A stretch of DNA of 63,101 nt from an uncultured Steroidobacter sp. (GTDB taxonomy: Bacteria > Pseudomonadota > Gammaproteobacteria > Steroidobacterales > Steroidobacteraceae): the NCBI GenBank assembly GCA_946478975.1, contig CAMLEO010000005.1, positions 1-63,101 of the forward strand. Reading direction: 5' to 3'. Made by a program: the position numbers and the translations under genes. The notes beneath the pieces were generated by a model. That model was given only the letters and a program-made list of their open reading frames with translations, had not been told where the DNA came from and did not search any database. Position 1 is the stretch's first letter, and every line of letters begins with the position of its first letter. Below, in pieces: positions 1 to 10,599 of the stretch.

Positions 1-1254
1 ACCGCCGCCGCTCCGGCAATTCCCCGTCGTTCGTTCGCCGCGCTTCGTCATCCCGGCTATCGAGGATTTTTCTTCGCGTTCGCCGGCGCGATGATGGCCG
101 ACAGCATCGAGCACGTCATCAGCTACTGGATGATGTTCCAGAAGTTTCAATCCAATGCGCTGGGCGCCTTCGCGGTGATCTCGCATTGGGTGCCGTTCCT
201 GCTGTTGTCCTTGCCCGTCGGTGCGCTCGCGGATCGCTTCGATCCCCGCCGGCTGATCCAGATCGGCATGTGTTTGTTCATGGGTGTTTCGATCACCTGG
301 GGCGTGCTGTTCACGACCCACTCGTTGCAAATGTGGCATGCGATGCTGCTGCTGACGTTGCACGGCATTGCCGGTGTGCTGTGGACGCCGAGCTCGCAAG
401 TGCTGCTTCATCACGTCGTGCCGCCCGAACATTTGCAGAGCGCCGTGCGCTTGAATGCCACTTCCCGTCAGCTGGGACTGTTGGGTGGGCCGGCGATCGG
501 CGGCCTGCTGCTGCTTGCGCTCGGGCCGGAGAGGGGCATCCTGCTGAACGCGCTGATCTATGTGCCGACGATCATCTGGTTATGGAAGGCGCCGTATTCG
601 CGAGCCAAGGGTGACGGTGCGCCAAAGACGACGCGAGCGCTGCTCTCCATCGGCGATATCACTTCGACGCTGCGGCGGATCCGCGAGCATCGCACGTTGT
701 TGAGCATGATCCTGCTGTCCGGCGGCGCATCGTTCTTTGTCGGCAATGCCTATCTGCCGCAGATGCCCGACTTTGCGCAGTCGCTCGGTCACGGCAAGGC
801 CGATATGTCCTACAGCATGCTGCTCGGGGCCGATGCGATGGGCGCGCTGACGGCGGGGTTCCTGCTCGAAAGTCGTGGCTGGCTCATGCCCAATCCGCGC
901 ACGGCAATGTTCCTGGCGATGCTGTACTGCTGCGCCATGGCTGGATTTGCGATGTCTTCGTTTTATTCGCTGGCCGTGATGTTGTTGTTTGCGGCCGGCT
1001 TCCTCGAGCTGTCGTTCAACTCGATGTCACAAACGCTGGTGCAAATGAACGCGCCCGCCGACATTCGCGGCCGGGTAATTGGCGTGTTCTCGATGATGGC
1101 CTTGGGGCTGCGCACCTTCAGCGGCGTCACGGTGGGCTTGATGGGAGCGGCGATCGGCATTCACAGCTCATTGGCAATCAGCGCGCTGGGGCTGTTGGCG
1201 CTCAGCGCGCTGCTGTTCATGCGTGTCGGCAGGCCGGCCGTTGCGCACGGCTAG
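1..1254 (+). CDS. MFS transporter, 5' partial (EntS/MFS_3-like exporter)
   Basis: Multi-pass inner-membrane permease of the major facilitator superfamily, most like the MFS_3 group of drug/siderophore exporters. The frame is open to the first base of the window and the upstream residues (ending LRHPGYRGFFFAFAGAMMAD) are the normal cytoplasmic lead-in to TM1, so the internal ATG at 91 is not the start and the N-terminus lies outside the window. The signature loop after TM2 is visible as GALADRFDPRR. About eleven to twelve hydrophobic segments follow and the protein ends naturally in LFMRVGRPAVAHG. Substrate cannot be read from the sequence. It converges with the DUF6496 gene, 4 bp away. Confidence 0.85.
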   Translation, partial: TAAAPAIPRRSFAALRHPGYRGFFFAFAGAMMADSIEHVISYWMMFQKFQSNALGAFAVISHWVPFLLLSLPVGALADRFDPRRLIQIGMCLFMGVSITWGVLFTTHSLQMWHAMLLLTLHGIAGVLWTPSSQVLLHHVVPPEHLQSAVRLNATSRQLGLLGGPAIGGLLLLALGPERGILLNALIYVPTIIWLWKAPYSRAKGDGAPKTTRALLSIGDITSTLRRIREHRTLLSMILLSGGASFFVGNAYLPQMPDFAQSLGHGKADMSYSMLLGADAMGALTAGFLLESRGWLMPNPRTAMFLAMLYCCAMAGFAMSSFYSLAVMLLFAAGFLELSFNSMSQTLVQMNAPADIRGRVIGVFSMMALGLRTFSGVTVGLMGAAIGIHSSLAISALGLLALSALLFMRVGRPAVAHG

Positions 1255-1258
1255 AGGT

Positions 1259-1492
1259 TTATTTCTTTTTCGCGCTCTTCCGACGGCCGCCGGATTTCTT
1301 CTTGCGGCTGCTGCTCTTTTTCTTCGGCACCTTGGCGCCGGAACGCCGGGCTTCGGACAAGCCGATGGCAATGGCCTGCTTGCGGCTCTTCACCTTCTTG
1401 CCGGAGCGGCCGCTGCGCAGCTTGCCCTGCTTGCGCTCGCGCATCACCTTCTCGACCTTCTTCGACGCTTTTTTGCTGTATTTGCGTGCCAT
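1259..1492 (-). CDS. DUF6496 domain-containing lysine-rich protein
   Basis: Small (77 aa), extremely basic protein starting MARKYSKKASKKVEKVM and ending in Lys/Arg/Ser-rich KKKSSSRKKKSGG-type repeats. The pattern (MARKYSKKAS, then GLSEARRSGAKVP) matches the DUF6496 family of short proteins found in many proteobacteria. The composition resembles histone H1 tails or other nucleic-acid-binding tails, so DNA or RNA binding is plausible but unproven. It stands alone between the convergent MFS gene and the NamZ gene. Confidence 0.85.
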   Translation of the reverse strand: MARKYSKKASKKVEKVMRERKQGKLRSGRSGKKVKSRKQAIAIGLSEARRSGAKVPKKKSSSRKKKSGGRRKSAKKK

Positions 1493-1559
1493 GAGGTACT
1501 CCTGTCACGGGATAGGATTAGTCCCGACCAGCAACGCCCCATGCTTGTGCGCTGTTCCG

Positions 1560-2762
1560 CTACTTGTAAATCAGGAAGTCTTTACGTTCTTCACGCCACG
1601 AGATTTCGTCGGGTTGAGTGAGCGCGTCGAAATCGGCGGGTGTTGACTGCACATCGTCCACCCACTCCCGCAGCAGCGGGCTGCCGTTGATCACATCGAT
1701 GGCGAGGCGATCCTTCTCATATTCGTAATGAAAGTCTCGCCACAGCGGGTACGCGGGGTACAGCCGGCGAATGGCCTTGAACGCCAATGTTTGCAAGCGC
1801 CAGGGCCGGAACGCCTCGTGATCGTAGCTCGGATCTTCGACGTGGATCTGCAAGCCTGAGCAGAGCTTACCGACGTGTTTATGAAACGTCGGCTCGAACC
1901 AACAGAGGCGCAGGCGGCAGCCTTGCAGCCAATGCGGCGCGAGCGATTGCATCTCGGCCAATATCTTTCCGGCATCGATGTCCGATGCACCGAACAGCTC
2001 CAGCGGCCGCGTCGTGCCGCGACCTTCCGAAAGTGTCGTGCCTTCGACCATCACGGTGCCGGCATACGCGCGCGCCATCCAAAGATTCGGCGCGTTCGGG
2101 CTGGGATTGACCCAGGTGCGCTCGCCGATCGGCCAGCCGAAACCCGGCGCGGCGTCGGGTTGCCAACCTTCCATCGCGACGACGCGGTAGTCGACGTCGA
2201 TGCGCAATGTCTTCTTGAACCAGTGCCCGAGCTCGCCGAGCGTCAGCCCGTGACGCATCGGCATCGTGCCTGCGCCGACGAAACTTTCCCAACCGGCGCG
2301 CAACCGCAGCCCTTCGATCGGGCGGCCGGCGGGATTGGGACGATCGAGCACCCACACCGATTTGCCGTGCCTGGCCGCCGCTTCGAGCACATAGCGCAGC
2401 GTCGTGATGAATGTATAGATGCGGCAGCCCAGGTCCTGCAGGTCGACCAGCAGCACATCGAATGTTTGCATCATGGCGTCGGTGGGCCGGCGCACTTCAC
2501 CATACAAACTAAACACCGGGATGCCGAGCGTCGGATCGTTGAAATCCGGCGACTCGACCATGTTGTCCTGTTTGTCGCCGCGCAGGCCGTGCTGGGGGCC
2601 GAACGCGGCGCTGACCTTCAATCCCACTGCGGCGAGTGCATCGAGAGAATGTGTGAGATCGGACGTGACCGACGCGGGATGCGCCAGCAGCGCCACGCGC
2701 TTGCCCTTGAGCTCCCGCTGCAACGACGTGTCCGCGAGCAGCCGCTCGATACCAAACTTCAT
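1560..2762 (-). CDS. DUF1343 / NamZ-type exo-beta-N-acetylmuramidase
   Basis: A 400-aa protein of the DUF1343 family, whose characterised member NamZ removes terminal N-acetylmuramic acid from peptidoglycan fragments. Family landmarks visible: N-terminal MKFGIERLL, LAHPASVTSDLTHSLD, FGPQHGLRGDKQDNM, PVFSLYGEVRRPT, a DVLLVDLQDLGCRIYTF core, VLDRPNPAGR and TTLSEGRGTTRPLELFGA. No clear signal peptide is seen from this start, which was chosen because it overlaps the upstream DOMON-like gene by 4 nt (ATGA). A longer open frame upstream lies within that gene and is unlikely to be translated. Probable role: cell-wall recycling or salvage. Confidence 0.88.
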   Translation of the reverse strand: MKFGIERLLADTSLQRELKGKRVALLAHPASVTSDLTHSLDALAAVGLKVSAAFGPQHGLRGDKQDNMVESPDFNDPTLGIPVFSLYGEVRRPTDAMMQTFDVLLVDLQDLGCRIYTFITTLRYVLEAAARHGKSVWVLDRPNPAGRPIEGLRLRAGWESFVGAGTMPMRHGLTLGELGHWFKKTLRIDVDYRVVAMEGWQPDAAPGFGWPIGERTWVNPSPNAPNLWMARAYAGTVMVEGTTLSEGRGTTRPLELFGASDIDAGKILAEMQSLAPHWLQGCRLRLCWFEPTFHKHVGKLCSGLQIHVEDPSYDHEAFRPWRLQTLAFKAIRRLYPAYPLWRDFHYEYEKDRLAIDVINGSPLLREWVDDVQSTPADFDALTQPDEISWREERKDFLIYK

Positions 2763-3325
2763 GATGGATCTCCGGCCAGCACCAGCGCAAAGCCATCGCG
2801 GTGATGGAAGTCGGGCTTGCCGGGCGGATGGGTCAGCGCCCAATACGAAATTCGTCCCTGGTCGTCTTCGATCACCGCCGAGGCGGCCAGGCGCAGTTCG
2901 CGGCCGTTGCTGATCGCATCGGCGATTTCGGGAATGCCGCTGAGGTGCAGATCCACGTCGATGTCGAGCTCACCTTCGCGACGCCGCGCGATTATTCGAG
3001 GAGTCGGCGTGAGGACCACCGGCTGCACGCCCTGGCGATAATCCTCGAAGCGATACGCGGCCCACTGGCTCGACGGCGAGAAGTTGAATTCGAAATAACC
3101 TTCGCTGTCCGGCAGCGAAATGAAGGCCTCGAAACACGTATGTTTCCATAGCAGGTCCTGCGCCTTGCTGGCCGCCTGCGCCGGCAGCGCGATGCGATCG
3201 ATGTCGCCGGTGACTCGGTAATAGAGCACCAGCAGATCGGCGGTCGGCGAGTCGACCTCGACGGTGATCGAGGTCAGCGCTTCGTCCGGGGTGGTGGGAT
3301 GGGGCAGGAGGGGAGTGGCTTCCAT
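2759..3325 (-). CDS. DOMON-like domain protein
   Basis: A 188-aa, mostly beta-strand protein with the WKHTCFEAFISLPDSEGYFEFNFSPS-type core and SSQWAAYRFEDYR segment typical of the bacterial DOMON-like family (carbohydrate/heme-binding beta-sandwich fold). It contains no transmembrane helix or signal peptide. The stop overlaps the start of the NamZ gene by 4 nt, implying translational coupling; ligand binding for sugars or cell-wall fragments is inferred from that pairing. The ATG start at 3325 is preceded by a short gap to the next minus-strand gene. Confidence 0.8.
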   Translation of the reverse strand: MEATPLLPHPTTPDEALTSITVEVDSPTADLLVLYYRVTGDIDRIALPAQAASKAQDLLWKHTCFEAFISLPDSEGYFEFNFSPSSQWAAYRFEDYRQGVQPVVLTPTPRIIARRREGELDIDVDLHLSGIPEIADAISNGRELRLAASAVIEDDQGRISYWALTHPPGKPDFHHRDGFALVLAGDPS

Positions 3326-3370
3326 GCCCCCTATTCTATGCCATCACTGCCTCAAGTCATTGCCACTGGG

Positions 3371-4753
3371 TCATTGCCACTGGGCGGTGGCCGCGATCTT
3401 GTCCCTGAACAACGGACGCGCAAACCACAACAGCGTTGCCGCGGCGGCGCAGCCGCCGACCACGACGATCAGCAGCGCCCAGCGAATCTGCATGGGATCG
3501 CGCAGGATGTAGTCGCTGATCAGTGGGACCAGCGTTGGCCCGATGCCGAGGCCGATCAGATTCACGGTGAACAAATACGCCGAGGAGATCTGTGCGCGCA
3601 TCTGGTTGGGCGTGACCTGATTCACTGCCATCGGGCCCATCGCGACATAACCATGAAACGGCAGGCCGGCGACACAGATCGCAACGATCGCCGCGACGAA
3701 GCTCGGCATGAAAGCGGGCAGCGAGCTGGTCAACAACGTCGCGATGGCGACGAACATGCAGACTTTGATCGGCGCATCCGCCTGCCCACGCGCAGCCCAG
3801 TAGTCGCACAGCCGGCCGGCAAGAAAGATTCCGGTGGTGTTGATGAAGATGGTCGACAGGCCGATCACCAGGCCGACCTGCGCGGGCGACACACCATACG
3901 TTCGCGCAATGACTGTCGGCAGCCATGCACCGACTGCATAACCCACCATCGCCAGCATGGCGAGCGCGACGAAGTGCAGACTGTAGTAGTCGCTGTGCTT
4001 CACCATGAATTTCACGACTTCGCCGAACGGGACTTTTTGTCCCAGGCTCTCGCCGTTGGCCGATTGCATCTTGATCAGCCCACGGCGCGTCGGCTCGTGT
4101 ACGCCGAGCAGCAGCAGCGGCAGTAACAGCCCTGGCACGCCGGTCACGATGAATACGAGCTGCCATGCGCGCACTTCGCCGAACACCGGCAGCGCATATG
4201 TTTTGCCTTCGGCCGAGATCGCTGCGACGACCAGTCCGCCGACGAGCATGGCGATGCCGGCACCGATCGCGATGCCCATGTTGTAAACACTGAACGCGCG
4301 GCCTTGTTTCTCTCGCGGGAACGCATCGGTGATCATTGAGTACGCAGCGGGGGAGAGTGCTGCTTCGCCCACGCCGACACCGGCGCGTGCGATTACGAGT
4401 TGCGTCCAGTTTTTCGCGAGCCCGCACCACGTGGCCATTATCGACCAGGCGATCACGCCGCACGCGACGATGGACTTGCGATTCATCCGGTCGGCGAGGC
4501 GGCCGATTGGAATACCGAATAACGTATAGAACAGCGCGAACGCCAGGCCCTGCAGCATGCCGATCTGCGTGTCCGTAACCTGCAGGTCGCGTTTGATCGG
4601 CTCCACCAGCAAGGAAATGATCTGCCGGTCGATGAACGAGAAGATATAAAAGATCAGCAGCACGAACACGAGATACCAGGCTTGTGCCGACGCCGGATAA
4701 GGCACGGCGGCCGTCAATGGCGGTGAGCCTGCCGCGGAATTCTGAGTATTCAA
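3371..4753 (-). CDS. Spinster-type MFS transporter
   Basis: A 460-aa permease with 12 predicted TM helices. The N-terminus reads FYIFSFIDRQIISLLVEPIK followed by TDTQIGMLQGLAFALFYT and the loop GIPIGRLADRMNRKS, all features of the spinster subfamily of the major facilitator superfamily. The start appears to be TTG at 4753: a strong GGGGGA Shine-Dalgarno lies 6 nt upstream, no in-frame ATG occurs for 65 codons, and the nearby ATG at 4760 is in a different frame. Bacterial spinster homologues commonly sit in aromatic or lipid catabolism loci, but nothing nearby fixes a substrate. Confidence 0.85.
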   Translation of the reverse strand: MNTQNSAAGSPPLTAAVPYPASAQAWYLVFVLLIFYIFSFIDRQIISLLVEPIKRDLQVTDTQIGMLQGLAFALFYTLFGIPIGRLADRMNRKSIVACGVIAWSIMATWCGLAKNWTQLVIARAGVGVGEAALSPAAYSMITDAFPREKQGRAFSVYNMGIAIGAGIAMLVGGLVVAAISAEGKTYALPVFGEVRAWQLVFIVTGVPGLLLPLLLLGVHEPTRRGLIKMQSANGESLGQKVPFGEVVKFMVKHSDYYSLHFVALAMLAMVGYAVGAWLPTVIARTYGVSPAQVGLVIGLSTIFINTTGIFLAGRLCDYWAARGQADAPIKVCMFVAIATLLTSSLPAFMPSFVAAIVAICVAGLPFHGYVAMGPMAVNQVTPNQMRAQISSAYLFTVNLIGLGIGPTLVPLISDYILRDPMQIRWALLIVVVGGCAAAATLLWFARPLFRDKIAATAQWQ

Positions 4754-4905
4754 TCGTCATCCCCCGTGCTGCGACCGAGTGTAGTCACAGAGCGCGGCGG
4801 GAACGCAAGCGCTTCGACTGCAAAGATCCGTTCACACGTCGTTGATTTCGTTGCGCGGAATCGATGGGTTGTGGAACGGGTGATATTCCGGGCATCCTGC
4901 GTGCC

Positions 4906-6171
4906 ATGAATTCACAAGAGCAGCCGGCCTGGTCCGCAGCTGTCGATCACAAGGCGCGCGTGGGCGGGGGATTCATCACTGCGCTCGCCGTGGCCTACAC
5001 GGGTACGTGGCTGGCTTTGCTCACGCCGGTGCTCGTGACCATTGCGATGAAGGTTCGTCATCTCGACCCGCAGACCGCTGCATCGAGTCTGTCGCTGGTG
5101 CTGGGCTTCGGTGCGTTCTTCGCGCTGATCGGCAATCCACTGTTCGGTCGCTTGAGCGATCGCACGACCTCACGTTTCGGCATGCGTCGTCCGTGGCTGG
5201 TCGGCGGCACTGTCTGCGGGGCAGGCGCGCTGCTGATGATTGCTACGGCGAACAGCATCGCGGTGGTGTTGATCGGGTGGTGTCTCGCGCAGCTTGCTTT
5301 CAATGCGGTGCTGGCGGCCGCGATTGCCGTATTGCCGGACCAGGTTCCGCAGGAGCAGCGGGGTACGGTTGCGGGGGTGATGGGGATTTGTTTGCCGCTG
5401 GGGCAGGTGTGCGGAACGTTTCTCGTGCAGTCGGTGGCGGGGTCGATGCTGCTGATGTTTCTTTTGCCGGCAGCGATTGGGATTGCTGCTGTGGTGCCGT
5501 TTGCGTGGGTGCTGCGGGATCGACGTTTGCAGCCGGGGACGGTGCCGCCGCTGCAGATCAAAGGTGCCGCGGAGATTTTTTGGGTGAACCCGCGGCGGCA
5601 TCCGGATTTCGCCTGGGCGTGGTTGAGTCGGTTGCTGTTGGTGTTGGGGACGGCGTTCTTGAATACGTACCAGCCGTTTTATTTGATCGATGAGTTGGGG
5701 TTGGGGGAGAGTGATATTCCCACTGTGATCTTTCAGGGGATCCTGGTGCAGACGGTGGCTGTCGTTGCAGTCAGCATCCTTGGCGGACGATTGTCGGATG
5801 CGATCGGGCGGCGGAAGATTTTTGTTGTGATTGGCGGGGCGGCTTATGCGATTGGGTTGTGGGTGATTGCGGCTGCGCCCAACTATGTGACGTTTCTTTT
5901 GGGGATGACGATTACGGGCGTCGGGCACGGCATTTACTTTGCTGTGGACCTGGCGCTCGTTACGGATGTGTTGCCGAATCGGTGGCGGGATGCGGGGAAG
6001 GATCTCGGCATCTTCAACGTCGCCAACGCGCTTCCTCAAGCCTTGGCCCCTGCACTCGGGCCCGTGATCCTCGCGCTTACCGGCGATAACTATACCTGGC
6101 TGTTTACCATCGCTGGATGTATCACGCTGCTCGCATCGTTCACGATTCTGCCGGTGCGTAGCGTTCGCTGA
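4906..6171 (+). CDS. MFS transporter, SLC45/GPH-like sugar importer
   Basis: Twelve-TM permease of about 421 aa. The motif RLSDRTTSRFGMRRPW after TM2 is typical of the SLC45-like/glycoside branch of the MFS family, and a second RLSDAIGRRKI copy appears in the C-terminal half. I chose the ATG at 4906 because the protein alignable to MFS begins just after it; an in-frame ATG at 4864 (adding a non-conserved MGCGTGDIPG stretch) is the alternative. It lies 294 bp upstream of a secreted GH3 glucohydrolase and two LacI regulators, so import of the released beta-glucosides or glucose is the likely role. Confidence 0.82.
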   Translation: MNSQEQPAWSAAVDHKARVGGGFITALAVAYTGTWLALLTPVLVTIAMKVRHLDPQTAASSLSLVLGFGAFFALIGNPLFGRLSDRTTSRFGMRRPWLVGGTVCGAGALLMIATANSIAVVLIGWCLAQLAFNAVLAAAIAVLPDQVPQEQRGTVAGVMGICLPLGQVCGTFLVQSVAGSMLLMFLLPAAIGIAAVVPFAWVLRDRRLQPGTVPPLQIKGAAEIFWVNPRRHPDFAWAWLSRLLLVLGTAFLNTYQPFYLIDELGLGESDIPTVIFQGILVQTVAVVAVSILGGRLSDAIGRRKIFVVIGGAAYAIGLWVIAAAPNYVTFLLGMTITGVGHGIYFAVDLALVTDVLPNRWRDAGKDLGIFNVANALPQALAPALGPVILALTGDNYTWLFTIAGCITLLASFTILPVRSVR

Positions 6172-6402
6172 TTCCGTTGCGGGTGTTAAGAGGCGTCGGT
6201 GGCTCGCGGCGCCGGAGGAACACAGGGCCCACCAGCCTTCGCCAGCCGCCAACGCCTCTGCCTCTCCTCCGAAACCGACTGCGCAAATCACCCTGAATCG
6301 GCCCACTTCCGGGGTCATCAAACGGGCGATGTACCAACGGTGTCATGCCTACAAAAACAGGCATGCCAGCATTTGTGTACAGTCAAAGAGTCAGCCAAAA
6401 TT

Positions 6403-6414
6403 GACAACGTTGTC
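6403..6414. promoter_or_regulatory. Putative LacI-family operator
   Basis: Perfect 12-bp palindrome GACAACGTTGTC with the central CpG characteristic of LacI-family operators, inside the 294-bp gap 6172-6465. It sits 51 bp before the GH3 start codon, whose gene is followed by two LacI regulators. The rest of the gap shows no open frame of note. The regulator that binds it is inferred, not shown. Confidence 0.65.
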
Positions 6415-6465
6415 TCACGCGAGTAACGCTACAGCCTGGGGGACGGGCAAGGAAAATCTCGCGAG

Positions 6466-8424
<1,959 letters not shown>

Positions 8425-8427
8425 CCC

Positions 8428-9507
8428 ATGAGCATCGGTGGAGACGTCAGTTATAAACTGCAGCGACCGACCATCAGCACGGTTGCCGCCCAGGCGCGCG
8501 TTTCGATCAAAACGGTCTCGCGCGTGTTGAACAATTCCAGCTCAGTGACGGCGCAAACGCGCGAGCACGTGATGGAAGTGATGCGTCGGCTCAGCTACCG
8601 GCCGAGCCCTACCGCGCGCACCCTCGCGGGGCATCCGTCATTGCTGATCGGCATGCCGTTCGACAGCTCTGCGGTTCGTTACGTCACCGAAGTGCAGATG
8701 GGCACGCTGCCGACGTTGCGGGCGGCGAATTACCAGGTCGTGATGCATGCCTGCGATGCTTATGCGGACGATGTCGTCGATGAAATCCTGATGTTCGTCC
8801 AGCGCGTGCAGGTCGACGGCATCATCCTCACGCCGCCGCTGTCTCACATGGAAGCGATCGTGGAAGCGTTGAGCGCCCAGTCGGTGCCGTTCGTGAAGAT
8901 TGCTTCACCTCGGCGCACCGATTTTGCGCGTAATGTATTTACCAACGAGCGTGAGGCATGCGCGGCGATGGTGAGTTATCTCGCGAACAACGGTCACGAC
9001 CGCATTGGGTTCGTCGCGGGTCCCGCCGGCTGCACCGCTTCCGAGCAGCGTTACCTGGGCTACCTGGACGGGCTGAAGCAGGCGAATCTGCCGGTGCTGC
9101 CGGCGCTGGTCAGGCGAGGTGCGAACACGGTTGCGTCGGGCCTGGCCTGCGGCCGCGAATTGCTGATGCAACGTCGCGACCAGCGGCCGACGGCGATTTT
9201 CGCCAGCAACGACGAGATGGCGGCCGGCGTGTTGCGCGCCGCTCACGATTTGCATCTCGATGTGCCGGGCGAGTTGTCGGTTGCCGGCTTCGAGGATGCG
9301 CCGATCGCCAGCCAGATCTGGCCCAGACTCACTACAATACGCCAGCCGATCCGAATGATGGCCGAGCGGGCAGCGGCATTGCTGATGGAACAGTTGCGAG
9401 GGCGGGACCAACCGGGGGAGAGTCGAGAAGGAACGCTGCACGTAGTCGAGTCGTCGCTGATCGTGCGTCAGTCCACGGCCCGCATGACACAAGTTAGAGC
9501 AGCATGA
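8428..9507 (+). CDS. LacI family transcriptional regulator (copy 1)
   Basis: A 359-aa repressor-type regulator. The helix-turn-helix and hinge are at residues ~14-65 (STVAAQARVSIKTVSRVLNN, then YRPSPTARTLAG), followed by a periplasmic-binding-protein-like sensor domain with FASNDEMAAGVLRAAHDL and LSVAGFEDAPIA signatures. The ATGA overlap with the next lacI gene and the 3-nt gap from the GH3 gene imply cotranscription. It probably senses a sugar released by the GH3 enzyme. It is clearly paralogous to its downstream neighbour. Confidence 0.93.
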   Translation: MSIGGDVSYKLQRPTISTVAAQARVSIKTVSRVLNNSSSVTAQTREHVMEVMRRLSYRPSPTARTLAGHPSLLIGMPFDSSAVRYVTEVQMGTLPTLRAANYQVVMHACDAYADDVVDEILMFVQRVQVDGIILTPPLSHMEAIVEALSAQSVPFVKIASPRRTDFARNVFTNEREACAAMVSYLANNGHDRIGFVAGPAGCTASEQRYLGYLDGLKQANLPVLPALVRRGANTVASGLACGRELLMQRRDQRPTAIFASNDEMAAGVLRAAHDLHLDVPGELSVAGFEDAPIASQIWPRLTTIRQPIRMMAERAAALLMEQLRGRDQPGESREGTLHVVESSLIVRQSTARMTQVRAA

Positions 9508-10598
9508 CTCAAGGTACGACTCGCGCCACTATTCACGACGTTGCGGCCCAGGCCCGCGTGTCGATCAAGACCGTTTCGCGAGTCATCAACGACGTTAAAA
9601 CCGTCAAGCCGCACACGCGCGAGCGCGTGATGCGCGTGATTCGCAAGCTGGACTATCACCCGAATCCTTCGGCGCGCAGCCTCGGCGGCAGCCGCTCATA
9701 CCTGATCGGCCTGCTGTATGACTATTCGTGCGATCACTACGCGACCACGGTGCTGGCCGGCGTGCTCGAAACGTGCCGGGCCGCGCATTACCAGGTCGTC
9801 ATGCATCCTTGCGATTATCAGTCGCCGAAGCTGGTCGAGGATCTCGGGCGCAGCGTGCGCCAGTCGCGGGTGGACGGCGTGATCATCACGCCGCCGCTGT
9901 CGGACCTGAATCCCGTGACGGCGTTGTTCGAAGGGCAGCGCGTCCCGTTTGTGAGAATTGCGCCTGCCGAGCGCAGCGATGTGAAGCGCAGTGTGTTTAC
10001 AAACGATCGCGAGAGCTGCGCGAGGATGACGGAGCAGCTGGTCGCACTAGGTCATCGCAGGATTGGCTTCCTGCTCGGTCATCCCGATCACATCGCGATC
10101 GCCGATCGCTATCGAGGTTATGTGGACGGCCTGCGTGCCTGCGGCGTGACGCTCGACAAGAAACTGGTCCTGCAAGGTGACAATTCATATCTGGGCGGCG
10201 TGCGTTCGGCGCGCAAGCTGTTGCAGCTGCCGGAAGGCAAGCGGCCGACTGCGATTTTCGCAGCCAACGATGAAATGGCGGCCGGCGTGCTGGCGGTCGC
10301 GCATGAGATGGGATTGGCGGTGCCCGAAGAGCTGTCGGTGGCGGGTTTCGATGACATGCCGTTGGCCAGCAAAGTCTGGCCCGCGCTCACGACCATTCGT
10401 CAGCCGATTCCAGCAATGGCGGCGCGAGCGGCCGAGTTGCTGTTGATGCAGCTTCGTGGCGAATCGGACGATGAATCGGAGCACGTGCTGGAGTCGTCGC
10501 TGACGTTCCGGCAATCCACCGGTCCCGCGGCGAACCGTCCGCGAGTCATTGCGGATCGCGCACGCCGAGCGAAGCTCGCCGCAACGGCGACGTCGTAA
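9504..10598 (+). CDS. LacI family transcriptional regulator (copy 2)
   Basis: A 364-aa LacI-type regulator. Its DNA-binding segment (HDVAAQARVSIKTVSRVIND) is nearly identical in the recognition helix to that of copy 1, so both probably bind the same operator class. The sensor domain carries FAANDEMAAGVLAVAHEM and LSVAGFDDMPLASKVWP. It is longer than copy 1 at the C-terminus by a basic tail (RPRVIADRARRAKLAA). It overlaps copy 1 by 4 nt and converges with the Ser/Thr kinase gene, with a single base between the two stop codons. Confidence 0.93.
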   Translation: MTQGTTRATIHDVAAQARVSIKTVSRVINDVKTVKPHTRERVMRVIRKLDYHPNPSARSLGGSRSYLIGLLYDYSCDHYATTVLAGVLETCRAAHYQVVMHPCDYQSPKLVEDLGRSVRQSRVDGVIITPPLSDLNPVTALFEGQRVPFVRIAPAERSDVKRSVFTNDRESCARMTEQLVALGHRRIGFLLGHPDHIAIADRYRGYVDGLRACGVTLDKKLVLQGDNSYLGGVRSARKLLQLPEGKRPTAIFAANDEMAAGVLAVAHEMGLAVPEELSVAGFDDMPLASKVWPALTTIRQPIPAMAARAAELLLMQLRGESDDESEHVLESSLTFRQSTGPAANRPRVIADRARRAKLAATATS

Positions 10599-10599
10599 C

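Noticed and set aside
4807..4814. Palindrome AAGCGCTT upstream of the MFS gene, considered as a second LacI operator
   Set aside because: Only 8 bp with no flanking symmetry and unlike the 6403 site; the same word also occurs near 41014, so chance is likely.
5170..6321. 383-codon minus-strand open frame opposite the sugar MFS gene
   Set aside because: Composition (His/Arg/Pro-rich) is typical of antisense GC-rich shadows and the plus strand encodes a convincing permease.
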